From assembly GCA_029706075.1 (NCBI GenBank), contig JAINUG010000020.1:5795860-5859859 (forward strand): 64,000 bases of DNA, read 5' to 3'. The notes under the pieces are model-generated. The model saw only the letters and a list, made by a program, of their open reading frames with translations. It had not been told where the DNA came from and did not search any database. Within the stretch, counting starts at the first letter, position 1; every line of letters begins with the position of its first letter. Origin of the DNA: Aldrovandia affinis (Eukaryota > Chordata > Actinopteri > Notacanthiformes > Halosauridae). Below are positions 49,473 to 62,423 of this stretch, piece after piece. The position numbers were made by a program, and so were the translations under genes.

Positions 49473-49786
49473 GCCGCGGTGTTTGCCGCGCTGGTGAATC
49501 TCGTGTGGCCAGCAGACGAACCATAATTGGTGATGTTGATGGACAGGCAGGGTATATAGCTGACGCTACAGAGTGCCTGAATGCTGTTGGTCGCGAGTCG
49601 GACGGCTAAGCGCATTGCTCAGATACTAGGCATCATTGTCATTTGTTTTGTATCCAATTTGCCTCTTAAGTATTTTTAAACAATTGTGTCAGCAATAAAC
49701 TTTGTTACTTTTCTAAGTATTTGTTTGTGGCTGTTTACCTATTAAGAGGTCCAGGACCTGCATACTGTATACTGTTTGCGAACTAT

Positions 49787-49870
49787 GATTGTTCCTACCA
49801 TGTATTAATGTATCTTGTAAGTTGCTCTGGATAAGAGCGTCTGCTAAATGCTTAAAATGTAAAATGTAAT
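49787..49870 (-). repeat. Fragment of the 52801-53330 repeat
   Basis: This is an inverted match to about 52801-52900, including the GGATAAGAGCGTCTGCTAAATG tail and ATGATTGTTCCTA. Confidence 0.6.
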
Positions 49871-50993
49871 GTATATTACAAGTAACTGAGTGTTACATAA
49901 TTAACAAGTAAGAAAAAACTTCAAAAGGAAGAAAAGCACTTCAATCGCAGGGGAAATTTCTCAGGACATCCTAAACGAGGATCCTCTTCATATTATCTGC
50001 AAACAAATAATTCCAAACAAAGACCTCAACAGAAGGTTGTTGACTTTATTTCCCTTTTTTGAATGCTGACACTCAGCTGGTACTTGCATGGTAAAATGCA
50101 CGGTGTGTGGTTGGAGGCCAGTCAGGAGGGATTTGCAGTTGTCGAATGGGAGTATACTAAGGCCTTGGCCAGCAGCTGGGCAGAGCAGGTTAGGAACAGG
50201 AAAATTCTTTGGATTTTGGAGAAGAATAATAAGATGAAGCAGTGCCCTTGCCACATTTATTTGGAAGACAGTTGTCATGTTTTATGATGAGCACTGGGGT
50301 GGCTCCAAGGGAAATTGTGAGGTCAGGGGTTAAGCAATTACATTGAATAAACGTGTCAGAGTCAGGAGAGGATGAACAACTCTGGCTACATGAACTAGCC
50401 TACATTTTTTTATAGCAGCTTGCTCATCGACCTTATGACTGCATGAGATACATTCTTGTTTCAAACCATTTCTCCACCAGCTCATTAGCATCGCTTGTTT
50501 GACTGCTTTCATCATTGGTCAGGTCCTTTAAAAGCTTTACAAAAAGCTTCTGTATGCCTATCTACCCCTAAGTGTTTACAGTTCAACTGCACTGGAAGCA
50601 CTAATTCCACCCCCCCATAGCGTTGTTAACGCAATCAATAGACTTCCTACTCTTTTCATGTTGGGAGAACAACAGTGCAGAGGCCCGCCGAACTGCAGCG
50701 AGATGGGACCAGAGTGAGACAGGAGGTGGCATGGCTACCATGTCTTTTAGGATCTCTGACGAAACACAAAGAAGAATAGATGTAGATCAGGGATGTATGG
50801 CAACAGCCTATCTGTCAAGGTGAGCCAACAGCACTACAGAGCAGGCGCAGGCACGGCTGTTTTGGGACTGTAATCATTCCCAAAACAGGGAATCTGGCTC
50901 AACCGAAAGCCAGAGATTACAGTCATGACAGAAAGTAAAAAGCCACAAGTCTGCATTGGTTTCTACATACAGTGAATAAAAAAAGTATACATG

Positions 50994-51112
50994 CATACAT
51001 AAAAAGTATTCACCGCCCCTTAAAGAAATCCCAATTAAATCCATTATGATTGCATGAAGTAAGCAAATAAAATGTGAAAAATGCCAAAGGGGGTGAATAC
51101 TTTTTATACCCA
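50994..51112. mobile_element. Short MITE with ATAAAAAGTATTCACC ends
   Basis: ATAAAAAGTATTCACC at about 50999 and its complement GGTGAATACTTTTTAT at about 51092-51107 form inverted ends about 110 bp apart, without coding sequence. The form is that of small Tc1/mariner-derived fish repeats. Confidence 0.5.
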
Positions 51113-52800
51113 CTGGGTAGTACATACTGGCTAGTACGTAAGCAGAATAAATGTCTTTCATTTGCCACGGGCATGGGGGGAAAGAAAAAAACTTGTGGTT
51201 GGATGCTAATGTTAGTTGTAATTAGTTCTGTAGGGCATTTAAGGGGAGAAAAAATATCTCTGTGGCTACAGAGGCATTTCTTGTGCACTGAGGGGTACAA
51301 CACGTGATTTGAATGTTTCATACCAATTTCATTTGCTATGTTAGCAAGGTCTTATAGTATTTACGGGCGGTGGCGAGAGATCTTTCAGCTGTTCACCTGT
51401 ATCTTGGCCTCCACAGGTTTTCATGTGAGGGTTGGGGGACACATTGAGGCGGACAGTGATGGGGATACTCCAGTTCACTTGGTCAGTTGATACTAGCACT
51501 AGTACAAGCAATGAGATTTCATTTTTTTAAAGCAATATCTGACATCATATACGATGCAAACATGATAAGAAAACCCAGACTTGCTTAATTTGGGTCCCTT
51601 GAGAAGGGGAATGTGTTTGTCTGCCCTTGACCTTATTTAGAGAATATCTGCAAACAGCAGTCATAGAGCTTTGATAAAAACATTTTAACAAATCTGAGTC
51701 AGGCTGGTGACATCAGCAGGTTATAAAATGTTGATTCTTGGTGAATTGTGGACCTGATGAAATCACTTGGTGTTTGAGCTGGGCTTGGTGTGTCATCAGT
51801 TATTTCTGATGGTAAACTTTTATATTACTATACTGCTTTTATACAGGAGTTTTCTTCCTTGTGGATTGTTTTTATTGCAAATGTTTGAAGACAGTATAAG
51901 TAACAATTATTTTATTGTTGGTAAATCATAAAAGCCTTCTTGGATGAATTAATTTTAATTCAAAAGCAGGAAAAAATGGAAACAGATTTGCAAACATTGA
52001 TGGGTGTGAGGATAAATGTTTGGATTATATCGGTCAATTTATTATTTCAGAAATATAATTATTTATATATTAGACCTTCAATGATAATAATTGTGAGCTT
52101 ACAAGCATGTGACATTTATTACCCTTTTTTTGTCCTGAAACCATTTTACATTTTTTGGTTATTTTTGTAATCCTAACAAAAAAATGTGATTTAAACATAG
52201 ATGTTGTATGTGACTATGCTGCACCATTTCCAAAAATTATGATGACAAAAAAAATCAAATATTATTATTATAAATTTTTTTAATTAAAAAAAAAGTGTCT
52301 GAAATGCCAGTGACTTTCAAAATTAACTTGATAATAGCAATTCATCAGACTACAAAAGCAGGAGAAGTTACATAATGATACATAAGAGTGAGTGGAGTGG
52401 CTGCGTGTTTTTCTGTGGGTGGATTTCTGCAACTTCTCGCATTGCCTTGAACAACCCAAGTCACACTGCTGTGACGTCAAGAGGGATTTCTGCAATGTGA
52501 GAAAAGCGCGCGGGTTTTTGAGTCTGCCTCAGCCTGCTTCACGTGCAGTGCCTCTTCACGTGGAACATGTGCATGTAGTGGGAGCTGGGTAGGGAAGGGG
52601 TGGGACAGCTTCCACGCAATTGGACAGGTCAAGGGAGGTGGTGACTGAAAGGTGGGTTCAGTTCACAGAAAACATGCTGTCACGCTGCTTCGGGGAAGGG
52701 GAGGCAGCATAACATTCCAAGCTTGATTGAGGGTATGCTTAGTTTTTAGAGTTTTCTATTCTTGTGAATAGTTTTTTTTCCTCCTGTCCCTAATATCCCA

Positions 52801-53330
52801 CCTACATTTACATTTACATTTTAAGAATTTAGCAGACACTCTTATCCAGAGCGACTTACAAGATGTGCATTAATACATGTTAGGAACAATCATAGTTCGT
52901 GCAAGAGATCAGTGCAGTAATACAGCGATAGACTTCATTGTAGGCAGCTGCATACCGTACCTGTAACACTGGGAAGGAAAAGGGTAGTCATTTTATTTAT
53001 TTATTTATTTATTTAAATGAGGAGTAAGCAGGGATACATATACAAGAAGTATTGAGCGAGTAGGCAGTGGTGATGACAATTCGGTAGATGTACAGAATCC
53101 AGTGGTCGTGGAGTCTGAAAAGGTGGGTTTTGAATCTCTTGCGGAAGATTGCAAGTGATTCCGCGGTCCTGACCGATTGCGGAAGGTCGTTCCACCACCG
53201 AGGGGTCAGGACAGAGAAGAGGCGAGACCGCGAGGAACGGCTGCCGGGCGCCCGGAGGGATGGGACAGTTAGTTTGCCAGAGGAGGCTGAGCGGAGGGGT
53301 CTGGCTGGGGTGTAGGGTCCACCTCCCCTA
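52801..53330. repeat. Dispersed repeat, about 0.5 kb
   Basis: It starts with ACATTTACATTTACA and the GCAGACACTCTTATCCAGAGCG motif. It later has a GC-rich block with GGTCGTTCCACCACCGAGGG and an in-frame but unsupported peptide at 53088-53315. A TTTA microsatellite occurs at about 52992-53014. Family not identified. Confidence 0.5.
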
Positions 53331-54568
53331 ACATATAGCTAACATACATATGGATCAGTAGGAAATGTGAAGCGGCCTGAGCTTTGTGATCATTGAAAAT
53401 GTATTACAATGTTTTACAAACATTACAGAATTTTTACAAATACTTAGCTTCAAAGGAATAGCAGATATCTAACTAAATTGGCTAAACTATTTGAGCATTA
53501 TCTAGGAATTTCCACCGATCAAAGATAAACGTAGATACACATAAACATTAGTTATTCACTTCAGTAATCAAACAAAAATATATGTTTGTGGGCCATTATT
53601 GAGACAAGAAATGTTTGTGCCTGAAATATCTAAGGTAAACACAGGAGTAGAAACTTTGTTAAGAAACTCAACTCAATACAGTGAGCATGAGGAATGTGAC
53701 TCTGTGAAAACTGCCCTTTAGTTGAGCTAGCAAGGAAAGGGTTAAGGGTAACATAGTGAGAGGCAAAGCGGGATTTCTCCACAGTGGGGGAGAGATGGCG
53801 TTTAACCCTTCAGTGCTCAGTGCCAGACTTATATTTTAAACATACAGAGGTAACAATGAGCATGAACAATCCAGATTTGTCATTTACTTTCTTCAAATAT
53901 TTTTCAATAATACCAATACATTCTCTCTCTCTATATATACATATACAAATGTCTGTACTTTCACACCATTTCACAACAAAACTAAGGCCATTTTATTGTT
54001 TATTTCCATTAATAAATTAGTCTTCCTTTCAGAAAGTGCGTTTCATTGTTTCTATGTAACATGTACCATGTGTATCAAATCATGTATCATGTAATCGAAG
54101 GGACCGTGCATACAGATAATGTGCATTGGATTAACAAACTTCAACAAGCAAACAAGTAAACTTTTTGATTTGTTCATGAAAGGGTTCAATTCCCACTCCA
54201 CTTGCTCCCTGTAGTCACGTAACTTTGGAATAGACACCAGATCTTTTTACAAATAGAACAAAATGGAGGAAATTTGTGATCAACCCCCCCAAAGGTTTGA
54301 TTGAATTATACAATTGTTTACCTTGTGACTCACAGTTACTTAACTGAGTAGTGTCCATGACTTCAATAGAGGAAATGGATATAAATCACAACAGGTGAAA
54401 TTAGGACACTTCTCCTTGACTGTAAATAGTATTTTCCTATGTGTTTTAGTTTCTAATAATATCTTAACATTAGGATTTGATTTTACTATCGTATTACGGT
54501 GCAATAGGCCATGGTACATCACACAGCTTGGTAAGGTGTTGTTCGGTACCAGATAAAATAATATTTTA
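53331..54568. other. Intergenic region, nothing recognised
   Basis: AT-rich sequence with no exon, RNA gene or repeat that I can name. Confidence 0.4.
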
Positions 54569-54580
54569 CAGGACTTGTCA

Positions 54581-54937
54581 TCTCATCTCATCTTCAGCCG
54601 CTTATTCCTAGTTAGGGTCGTGGGGGGGCTGGAGCCTATCCCAGCATGCATTGGGGCGAGAGGCAGGAATACACCCTGGACAGGTCGCCAATCCATCGCA
54701 GGGCACTACATACACCATTCACTCACACACTCATACCTACGGGCAATTTAGACTCTCCAATTAGCCTAACGTGCATGTCTTTGGACTGTGGGAAGAAACT
54801 GGAGTACCTGGAGGAAACCCACGCGGACACGGGGAGAACATGCAAACTCCACACAGAAAGGCCCCCAGCCTGGATTCGAACCCAAGACCTTCTTGCTGTG
54901 AGGCGACAGTGCTATCCACTGCACCACCGTGCCGCCT
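54581..54937 (-). mobile_element. SINE-like element, second copy of the family at 689-1038
   Basis: On the minus strand it begins AGGCGGCACGGTGGTGCAGT and carries GGGTTCGAATCC. It ends near AAGCGGCTGAAGATGAGATG. CAGGACTTGTCA flanks it at 54569-54580 and 54938-54949, a perfect 12-bp duplication. Confidence 0.85.
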
Positions 54938-55083
54938 CAGGACTTGTCAGTGGTGAGAAATTGTTGCAATAAAAAAACATTGAAAGTTATTAAAAATATA
55001 TTTTAAAGTATATAATAGATTTGAAGAAGATAATTAAATCCCCACAACTGAATGACATACTGTAATACATAAGACATACTAAT

Positions 55084-55910
55084 TACTAGTCTTTTGGTTT
55101 TCAACAAGCTAGAAATGACGAGGCTGGCTGTGGATTTTTCCTGCTTTTATTGGTTAGCCGAGGGCTGCTGCTTGTAGGTTGAAGTGTAGACGTTTGGAAA
55201 AGTAAAACGCTGATTGGTCGGGAATGTGAGGTAGGCCGCTGCCGATTGGATTAAGGTTGGAGAGGAGGCTGAGAACAGCATGCTCAGGAACCAATGGGCG
55301 GTGCAACCTGACGACTGGCCATGCCTGGGTCATGTGATACGACACCAGCCAAGCTGATTGGGGCACGCTGGTCACATGATGCTGAAAGAGGGCTAGTTGA
55401 CTGACTCAGAGGGTGGTGAGAAGAGGCATGGTGGTGACTCTGAAACGGGGTTCATTTTTATTAATATAGATGGTAAATAAAAAAAGCAACCTTAAAAAAA
55501 AAAAAAAAGCATCATCACAATCTCTACACATCAAGTCTGCCCCTTTTCATATGAAAGAAACTGCTTCAGGCAATAGAACTGGGCTCTAAGGAAACGCCAA
55601 ATCCTGCCAAATTTACCATTTGGTGTGTAGGTTTTTTTTCTGGACTTAACTGCATTTTTCTCTCTCATGTAGATGCCTGTCTCAGCTTTTGCAGGGAATA
55701 GGAATTATGGCACTTAAATTTGGTATTTTCTGGCAACAAAACATTTTCAAAAAAGTTTTTCCCCCCCAAAAGTACACAGGTCTCAGACCACATGCACTGC
55801 TATACTGAGCCAGGTGTTCTCAATATACAAAGTCAACACAAATGAGCCGTCTTATTTCACTACACCTTGAAGACTCAACAGCCCCCCCATGGATCAACCC
55901 TTTTGAGTTT
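55084..55910 (-). repeat. Second copy of the srsf3 poison-exon region, downstream of the gene
   Basis: This segment aligns with 59757-60674 in srsf3 intron 3. In the central 335 bases I count only about three differences. It lacks about 91 bases near its low-coordinate end. On the minus strand it keeps the acceptor TTTCAG|AGTCACC (exon start at 55439) and the early in-frame stop. The donor-side sequence is ACTA|GTAATT at 55085-55087. It lies about 2.6 kb past the srsf3 stop codon. Confidence 0.85.
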
Positions 55911-58067
55911 GAAGGTTGACCTCATTTCAGATGTGGTGACATTTTAAAGTAGAATTTCACATGTCATGTCTTCCTTCATAAACATTGCATTTTATGAATG
56001 ATTATATACCAACAAAAGGTTTAGACATATACTATAAAAATATGACCAAAATGACATTACAGTTACAGTACAGAAGGGACAATTGTGTTATTCTATAGCT
56101 TGTGTAGTTCATCTGGCAAAAGGGAAATCTTGGTACCGTGTCTGTTGAGTTGTTTTTTATTAGGTGAAACCAGGGGATTCTCTTATGCCCCATTCAATGT
56201 ATATTAGCAAATTGTCCATGAGACGGAAAGTATTGAACAGTCCAAAACAGGCATAAATGCTTGAATTCTGCCCCTAGTGGATTGCTGACTGAAGCACGGG
56301 AGAGTACCCATGTGTTCTGGGTCACGTTCCAAACCCCTTCCTTGGTGCGTCCCTGCAGAGGTTCATTTGCGGAGCACTTATAAAAAGCAAACATCACTAA
56401 GGGAAGTATGAGTGTGATATTTTAGCTTGTGTTTTCAAACCAATTTCCTGGAGCAATCATGGTTAATATTCCAACCCTGTGACTTTGAAGGCGCAAGTCC
56501 AAGGTGCAGTTGCACCAACACTGCTTTTCAGCTGTGTACCTGGTGTTTGTCTCTACAGGTCAGACTTTTGATTGCTTTGAGATCATTAGACCATTGTGCA
56601 TGAAGTTAAATGTTTAGGTACAGTACAGCCTCATTAGCCCTCTTGCCTCATACAGGTTTGATCACTCCTTGATAAAGGACAACCCCACAAGTAAAAAGAC
56701 TGAGCCTTCTTTAGTATTCAGGACTGCCTTAAGATGCAATTAGCTCCTCGATCAATTACACACCGCTGCCCCATTTCAGTCGTCTTCCTGGGAGAGAAAC
56801 GTAACCAGCCTTACATTTTCAATGACGTGAAGTTTCCTTCAGTTAATCTTAACCTTTAAAAAAATGTTTGGGGAATGTCCAGAGCAGTTTTAGTAAGCAC
56901 CCGTTCTATTTAAGAATCGGGAGCTTGATTAAGAAATAGAACCTTTTTTGAAACGCCCAACTTTTCAATCCGATGGGAGAATTTGGGTCTCATTGAAAAT
57001 GAAGGGGTTCTAGTAGGGAGACCCGTTGCTTAGGTTCAACTTCAGCTTTGCTTATCAAGCATGCATGGTCAAACACACCCCAACTTCCTTGCCAACCATT
57101 AGATCACAAACATCCTTGATCTGTGGCATCCATTTTGCTTTGCAGATTCCCCACCCCAGTGAGAGAAATTAAGGTAAACCTGCCCTCTAGTGTAACAAGT
57201 GGGGAATTACAATTAGTATAACAAATCCTCTGGACATTGCTTCTCTGCTGATAGTGTGCCTGGAGGTGACTGCTCTGAACAGATAATGTGCAGAGATTAA
57301 TCAAAAGCAGCACGTTTCACATGTTCAATCAGTGCACAGTAGACATTTCTTCTACACAAGACAAGGGTTCTGGATCCAGCTTTAATTCAGAGAACATTAC
57401 AAACAGTACAAACAGCAAAAAAGAAAAAGGAAAGGATTGTTACAGAATACTTCTTCGTTACGTCACAAGGTTTCATTCCTCAAGTTCACGGTTACAACTT
57501 TGGGTCGTTGTTGCCATAAAGGTATGGCATGAAAATGCAATACCGTTTACGCAATTTACTAAGAACATCCCAAGTACACTGAAAATTAATCACATTACAT
57601 CCTCAGAACTGCCTTAGTTTGACAAAAGCAATAAAAAAAATAAAAAATAAAAAGTATTGGAGTTTGCCTGGGCATCAAAACCCCTGTGCGTGGCTCGTCT
57701 GTTGAATGAGACAGCGTCTTACGCCACATGCTTTGCACAACGCGATACATTCAGTCCTCTTTATACATAGACACAGAACAGCTTTGGAAGAGTCAATTTG
57801 TTCAAGTAGGTATGGAATGCGATTGGGAGGACATTACTTACGGACTAAAATAGTACTGTGTGTGTAAAGCATTTCACCTGCGTATACCCACTTATATACA
57901 AAATTGGAAGGAACTAGGTACCTTGCATGTCACCAGAAAAGGCTGAACTAAACCGCTAAAAGACTTAAAAAATAACAGAAATAATTCCTGGGCTCAAAGT
58001 CCATGACATCGTTCTAGCGAATGGAACCACCGTATTTTTTGCTTCCAACAGGACGACTTCTATTCCT
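55911..58067. other. srsf3: srsf3 3' UTR and flank
   Basis: On the minus strand ATTAAA (57381-57386) lies about 690 bases after the stop, a size consistent with the short srsf3 3' UTR. A canonical AATAAA occurs only further on, near 56154. No other gene is recognised. Confidence 0.4.
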
Positions 58068-61000
58068 TTACTTCTTCTCATTAGACCTAGAACGGCTGGA
58101 AAGAAAGGTGAAGGTTAGTTTTAAAGCCCACGATAAGTGAGACTTTAACACCTAGTTTGGCAAGAGAAGAAAAAACATGCATAGACACCCATAGTGATCG
58201 ATTAATTTCGGATACATTTTTCAATGAGAATCTAGGCCGACTGCAATTCAGCAAGTACTTTCTTGACTGCTGCGGGCAAACGCACTTACCTTCGTGATTT
58301 AGAGAAGGAGCGTGAGGGTTTGTGGTTCCTGTCCCGAGACAAAGATCTTTCCCTCCTCCTGTCTCTGGAGATAGATCTATGTAAAAAAAAAAAAAAAAAT
58401 TGATCACATAAAAAGAAGAAGGAAAAAAAAGAGGAAATAAAAAATAAAAGAGGAAATGACCACCTGACATGTTATTCAGCACACTGTTTAGAGTCTTCAT
58501 AATTTGAAAGGGTATAGACCATGATCACTTCAGGGGAAACTGCTCCTCACACAAGCATTACAAAAAATGACATTTGGGAGTATGTAGCCAATGACAAGCA
58601 TAATTGGTCCCCGATCCTCTAGTGTTTTCTTAACAGGTATGCATTTCAAGATGACTCATGCAATTTAACAGGGTAAACTAGTACCAAGTTAAGAATGCTG
58701 GGGAGGGGGGTGGATCATCCGGGCTTTTAAGTTTGTTGGTGTCATCCGTTGACCAGAGCTCTCAACGAGTTCAACTCATATGGTGACAAACACAGGAGCC
58801 AATGGGGAAAGGCCGACGAGTGAAATGTGGGATTACCTGCTCCGGCTGCGACTGAAGCTTCTCCGACGTGGCGATCTGGAGGGGAGGGATGAGAAGACAG
58901 TGAAAGTCACACCGTGGTGGCCCTCTTGTTACCCATCATGCCCTCAACGCTACACCTTCGCTGTCCTGGTCCTGACCACTCCCTCCCCACCAAAACAGTC
59001 CTTGTTACTGCTCCATTTGAGCAAGGAAACCCCCCTCCCCCTCAGTCCTCACTACTCCGGTCACCTCTGCTAAGGGGTGGGAGAAGGGAGATTTGGGGAA
59101 ACAAGGTTTCCCCCAAGGGCTGAGGGTGTGAATTTTTAATTTCAGTGATTTGTCTCCCTCGACTTCAGGTTTGGCTGGAAAACAATTTAACCTTGTTTAT
59201 GAGATCACAGCAATGTAAAAATATAAACTGCCAACTGGGAGCAGTCTATTTTTAACCTCAATGGACAAAAAACTAAATGGAATGAGGGAGGAAAAAAAAG
59301 CTGTCTGCTTAGACACCAATTAAAGCTTAACATTAAGAGGATTGTAGGGGAAATCCAAATACTGAAAAAAGGGCCTTGTCACTGGAGATCAAGGTTACAC
59401 ACTTTTACACAACCACACACAACCATGTCAATGGCCAAATCTTTCAAAGGGAGAAATAAATGAATACTGATTAAGAAATTCTTCTTACACCATCTTAAAG
59501 CAACCTGTTCTAGACTGGGTTTAAAGGCGACAGCTCTCCATGTTCAAACCAGGGGAAGCCAGAATTCTGTTGGGCAAAATTTAGAATGCAATGGGGTCCA
59601 AATCCCTGGATGAAGGGCCAACCACCTTTAAACAATTGGACAAAAGAAAAAAGCAAACCATTTGCTTTTAAACAAATAAAAATGAATCTTCTTATGAAGC
59701 AGCTCTCTTCACTTATAACTGTAATCAGCAGTAAACTGTATGAAGCAGGAAAAAACGTACTAGTCTTTTTGGTTTTCAACAAGCTAGAAATGACGAAGGG
59801 GAGCCAGACTGGCGGCCGGGAAGGTAGAATTTGCTGAAAAGGTTTTGCCAAGATGTTGCGAGCTGATTAGTTGGCTGGCGGATGGGGGCTGGCTGTGGAT
59901 TTTTCCTGCTTTTATTGGTTAGCCGAGGGCTGCTGCTTGTAGGTTGAGGTGTAGACGTTTGGAAAAGTAAAACGCTGATTGGTCGGGAATGTGAGGTAGG
60001 CCGCTGCCGATTGGATTAAGGTTGGAGAGGAGGCTGAGAACAGCATGCTCAGGAACCAATGGGCGGTGCAACCTGATGACTGGCCATGCCTGGGTCATGT
60101 GATACGACACCAGCCAAGCTGATTGGGGCACGCTGGTCACATGATGCTGAAAGAGGGCTAGTTGACTGACTCAGAGGGTGGTGAGAAGAGGCATTGTGGT
60201 GACTCTGAAACGGGGTTCATTTTTATTAATATAGATGGTACATTAAAAAAAAAAAGCAACCTTAAAAAAAAAAAAAAAAGCTAGCATCACAACCAATCTA
60301 CACATCAAGTCTGCCCCTTTTCATATGAAAGAAACTGCTTCACGGCAATAGGACTGGGCTCTAAGGAAACGCCAAATCCTGCCAAATGTACCATTTGGTG
60401 TGTAGGTTTTTTTTCTAGATTTAACTGCATTTTTTTTCTCTCATGTAGATGCCCGTCTCAGCTTTTGCAGGGACTTAAATTTGGTATTTTCTGGCAACAA
60501 AACATTTTCAAAAAAGTTTCCCCCCCAAAAGTACACAGGTCTCAGACCACATGCACTGCTATACTGAGCCAGGTGTTCTCAATATACAAAGTCAACACAA
60601 ATGAGCCCAGTCTTATTTCACTACACCTTGAAGACTCAACAGCCCCCCATGGATCAACCCTATTGAGTTTAATGTTAAATGACTAACAAATGACAATGGA
60701 AGATGAACTGCATTTTAAAAACTGCATGCCCATCCGTTTAGCATACTTATGGCACAAGGTTACTACCCCACTGCCGATTTGGCATTAGGACAGTGTCTGA
60801 TCAAAGTTCAACACAACAGGACAGGCAACTTGGAAGGAATAGGATTTTGTGGAAGGGAGTGGGGGGCAGCAAATAGTAATAAGCATCAAGGATTTATTTA
60901 TTATTTTTTTAAAGCCAGGTTTAAAATGTTGATGACGCTATGGGCAGAGAGTGCCCCCCCACCATTCTGGGAGGACAAAGGGTGGCAGAGGCAGGCGGGG

Positions 61001-62423
61001 GGTTACCTGCGCCTGGGGGGCGGGCTGCGGCGCCGGTAGTCATCCCGTGGGCGGCGGCTCCCGGAGGGGGGTGGGCCCCTATTCCTTGTGCGCTTCTCTC
61101 CGTTGGAAAGCTCCACTTGCACCCTACATCCACACAATGTCCTACAAATGACAATGGCAATGTGTTAAACGGACAGCATGGCAGACTGGGATTATAATTA
61201 CACGATACCTTGGTATTCAAGGACACCACGTCGGACAGTCCCACAGGCTTCATCTGCACGATCGATAATACTAGGCGATTCCTACTGCTCATAAAACCCA
61301 CAAACCATCATGCAGTGTCAAAGGAACTCTTTTCGCACATGTACCCTGTTATGGCTCATATCCTAAATACTCGTATATGGTGCTGCTGCCCTGCTAAAAC
61401 AGCAACCAGCAGGATTGTTGGTGCATGCTATGCATGAAAGGAGTCCTCCCATAGTTTTAAATTCAGCTCATTCCCTGTAAATGTTTTTGTACCAAAAAAA
61501 CCAACAATATTTTTATATTTATGTATGTCTTTTAGTATCAAACAAACACTTAAGCCCATTTTCACCTGGGAAATACAGCATCCTACTGAATGGGTGTGCC
61601 CGTGATATTCTTGAATACCCTGACTGACAAACACTGACAGAGTGTAGGTGTGCAACTTTAGATTAGGAGGGAATTCAAAGTGTAGACAAATGTTCATTGG
61701 TTCAAATGACCTGCATGATCACTTCGTGGCTCTGGGGAGAAAAAGCCCAATTTGTTAAACCTGTTGAGCAGGTGGTCTTTCAATCTAAAAACTAAATTAC
61801 CCTGAAAAGAACATTTTCCAAACTTAGTGTTGGTTTCATTCAAGACATAGATTTAACAACTAAACTGAGAATGACCCATCTGACTTGTCAAACAGGTTTA
61901 CCAGTGCACCCATTTTCTTTCAACAGAAGCCTGAATATATAGGTGTGAGAATGCACCAGACACCACAACCAGACAAAGGTCTTTTTTGTACTGACAGAAA
62001 AATAAATGGGCTTTATTCATTTAATCAGGCAACCCTCTTATGCAGTTTCAGGTTCTCAGCCACTGCACTAGAGATTGTGGGCTGAAATACTCGAACTGGG
62101 AACACCTTTATCAACTGGCTTCAAGTGCATTGACACCTTCACAAGCTTAGGTAGTTCATCCCGAATTTAACCATTTTAAAAAGACCACCACCCCCCCCAT
62201 CCTGTTAACCCTGTGTTTACCTTCCATCCAACGCTCTCACGGCATCAGTTGCATCCCGGGGATCTTCAAACTCCACAAAGGCAAAACCAGGGGGGTTCCT
62301 GGCAACCCAAACGCTACGCAGTGGGCCATAGTAACCAAAAGACCTCTCCAACTCGGTCTTGTTCCCATTGTTCCCCAAATTCCCCACGTAGACCTTGCAG
62401 TCAAGAGGACAATCTCTGTGCAT
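58068..62423 (-). CDS. srsf3: Serine/arginine-rich splicing factor 3 (five coding exons)
   Basis: SRSF3 (SRp20) is the smallest SR protein; it binds pyrimidine-rich RNA and acts in splicing, mRNA export and 3'-end choice. Coding exons in gene order are 62423-62221, 61141-61007, 58875-58837, 58376-58290 and 58095-58068. They join to 163 residues; human has 164. The RRM covers about residues 10-83, with CKVYVGNLG (RNP2) and [13 protein letters not shown] (RNP1). The RS domain is split over small exons: [30 protein letters not shown] and SRSRSNEKK. Splice sites are regular and every exon leaves two bases, the human phase pattern. The ATG lies a few bases after an acceptor, so the 5' UTR is spliced. 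cdkn1a follows downstream on the same strand, as in human. Confidence 0.97.
59757..60674 (-). repeat. srsf3: Intron-3 copy of the duplicated segment
   Basis: This is the longer of two nearly identical copies; its partner is 55084-55910. It contains the predicted poison exon plus about 470 bases of the upstream intron side, including T-rich tracts that differ in length between copies. Confidence 0.85.
59761..60204 (-). other. srsf3: Predicted poison (NMD-triggering) cassette exon of srsf3
   Basis: On the minus strand an acceptor CCCCGTTTCAG precedes 60204, and a possible donor ACTA|GTACGT follows 59761, giving 444 bases. Joined to exon 3 the frame reads [11 protein letters not shown] and then stops, so inclusion would truncate the protein before the RS domain. 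Mammalian SRSF3 has an autoregulated cassette exon of similar size in the same intron. The acceptor and stop are directly visible; the donor is the best of several weak choices. Confidence 0.65.

Noticed and set aside
54646..54972. 108-residue frame similar to one at 635-974
   Set aside because: Both are translations of the same SINE-like repeat, in opposite orientations, and are not conserved genes.
55154..55375. Conserved 73-residue frame present at 55154 and 59919
   Set aside because: It begins at a GTG and lies inside the two copies of the srsf3 non-coding segment; similarity comes from DNA duplication, not from protein coding.
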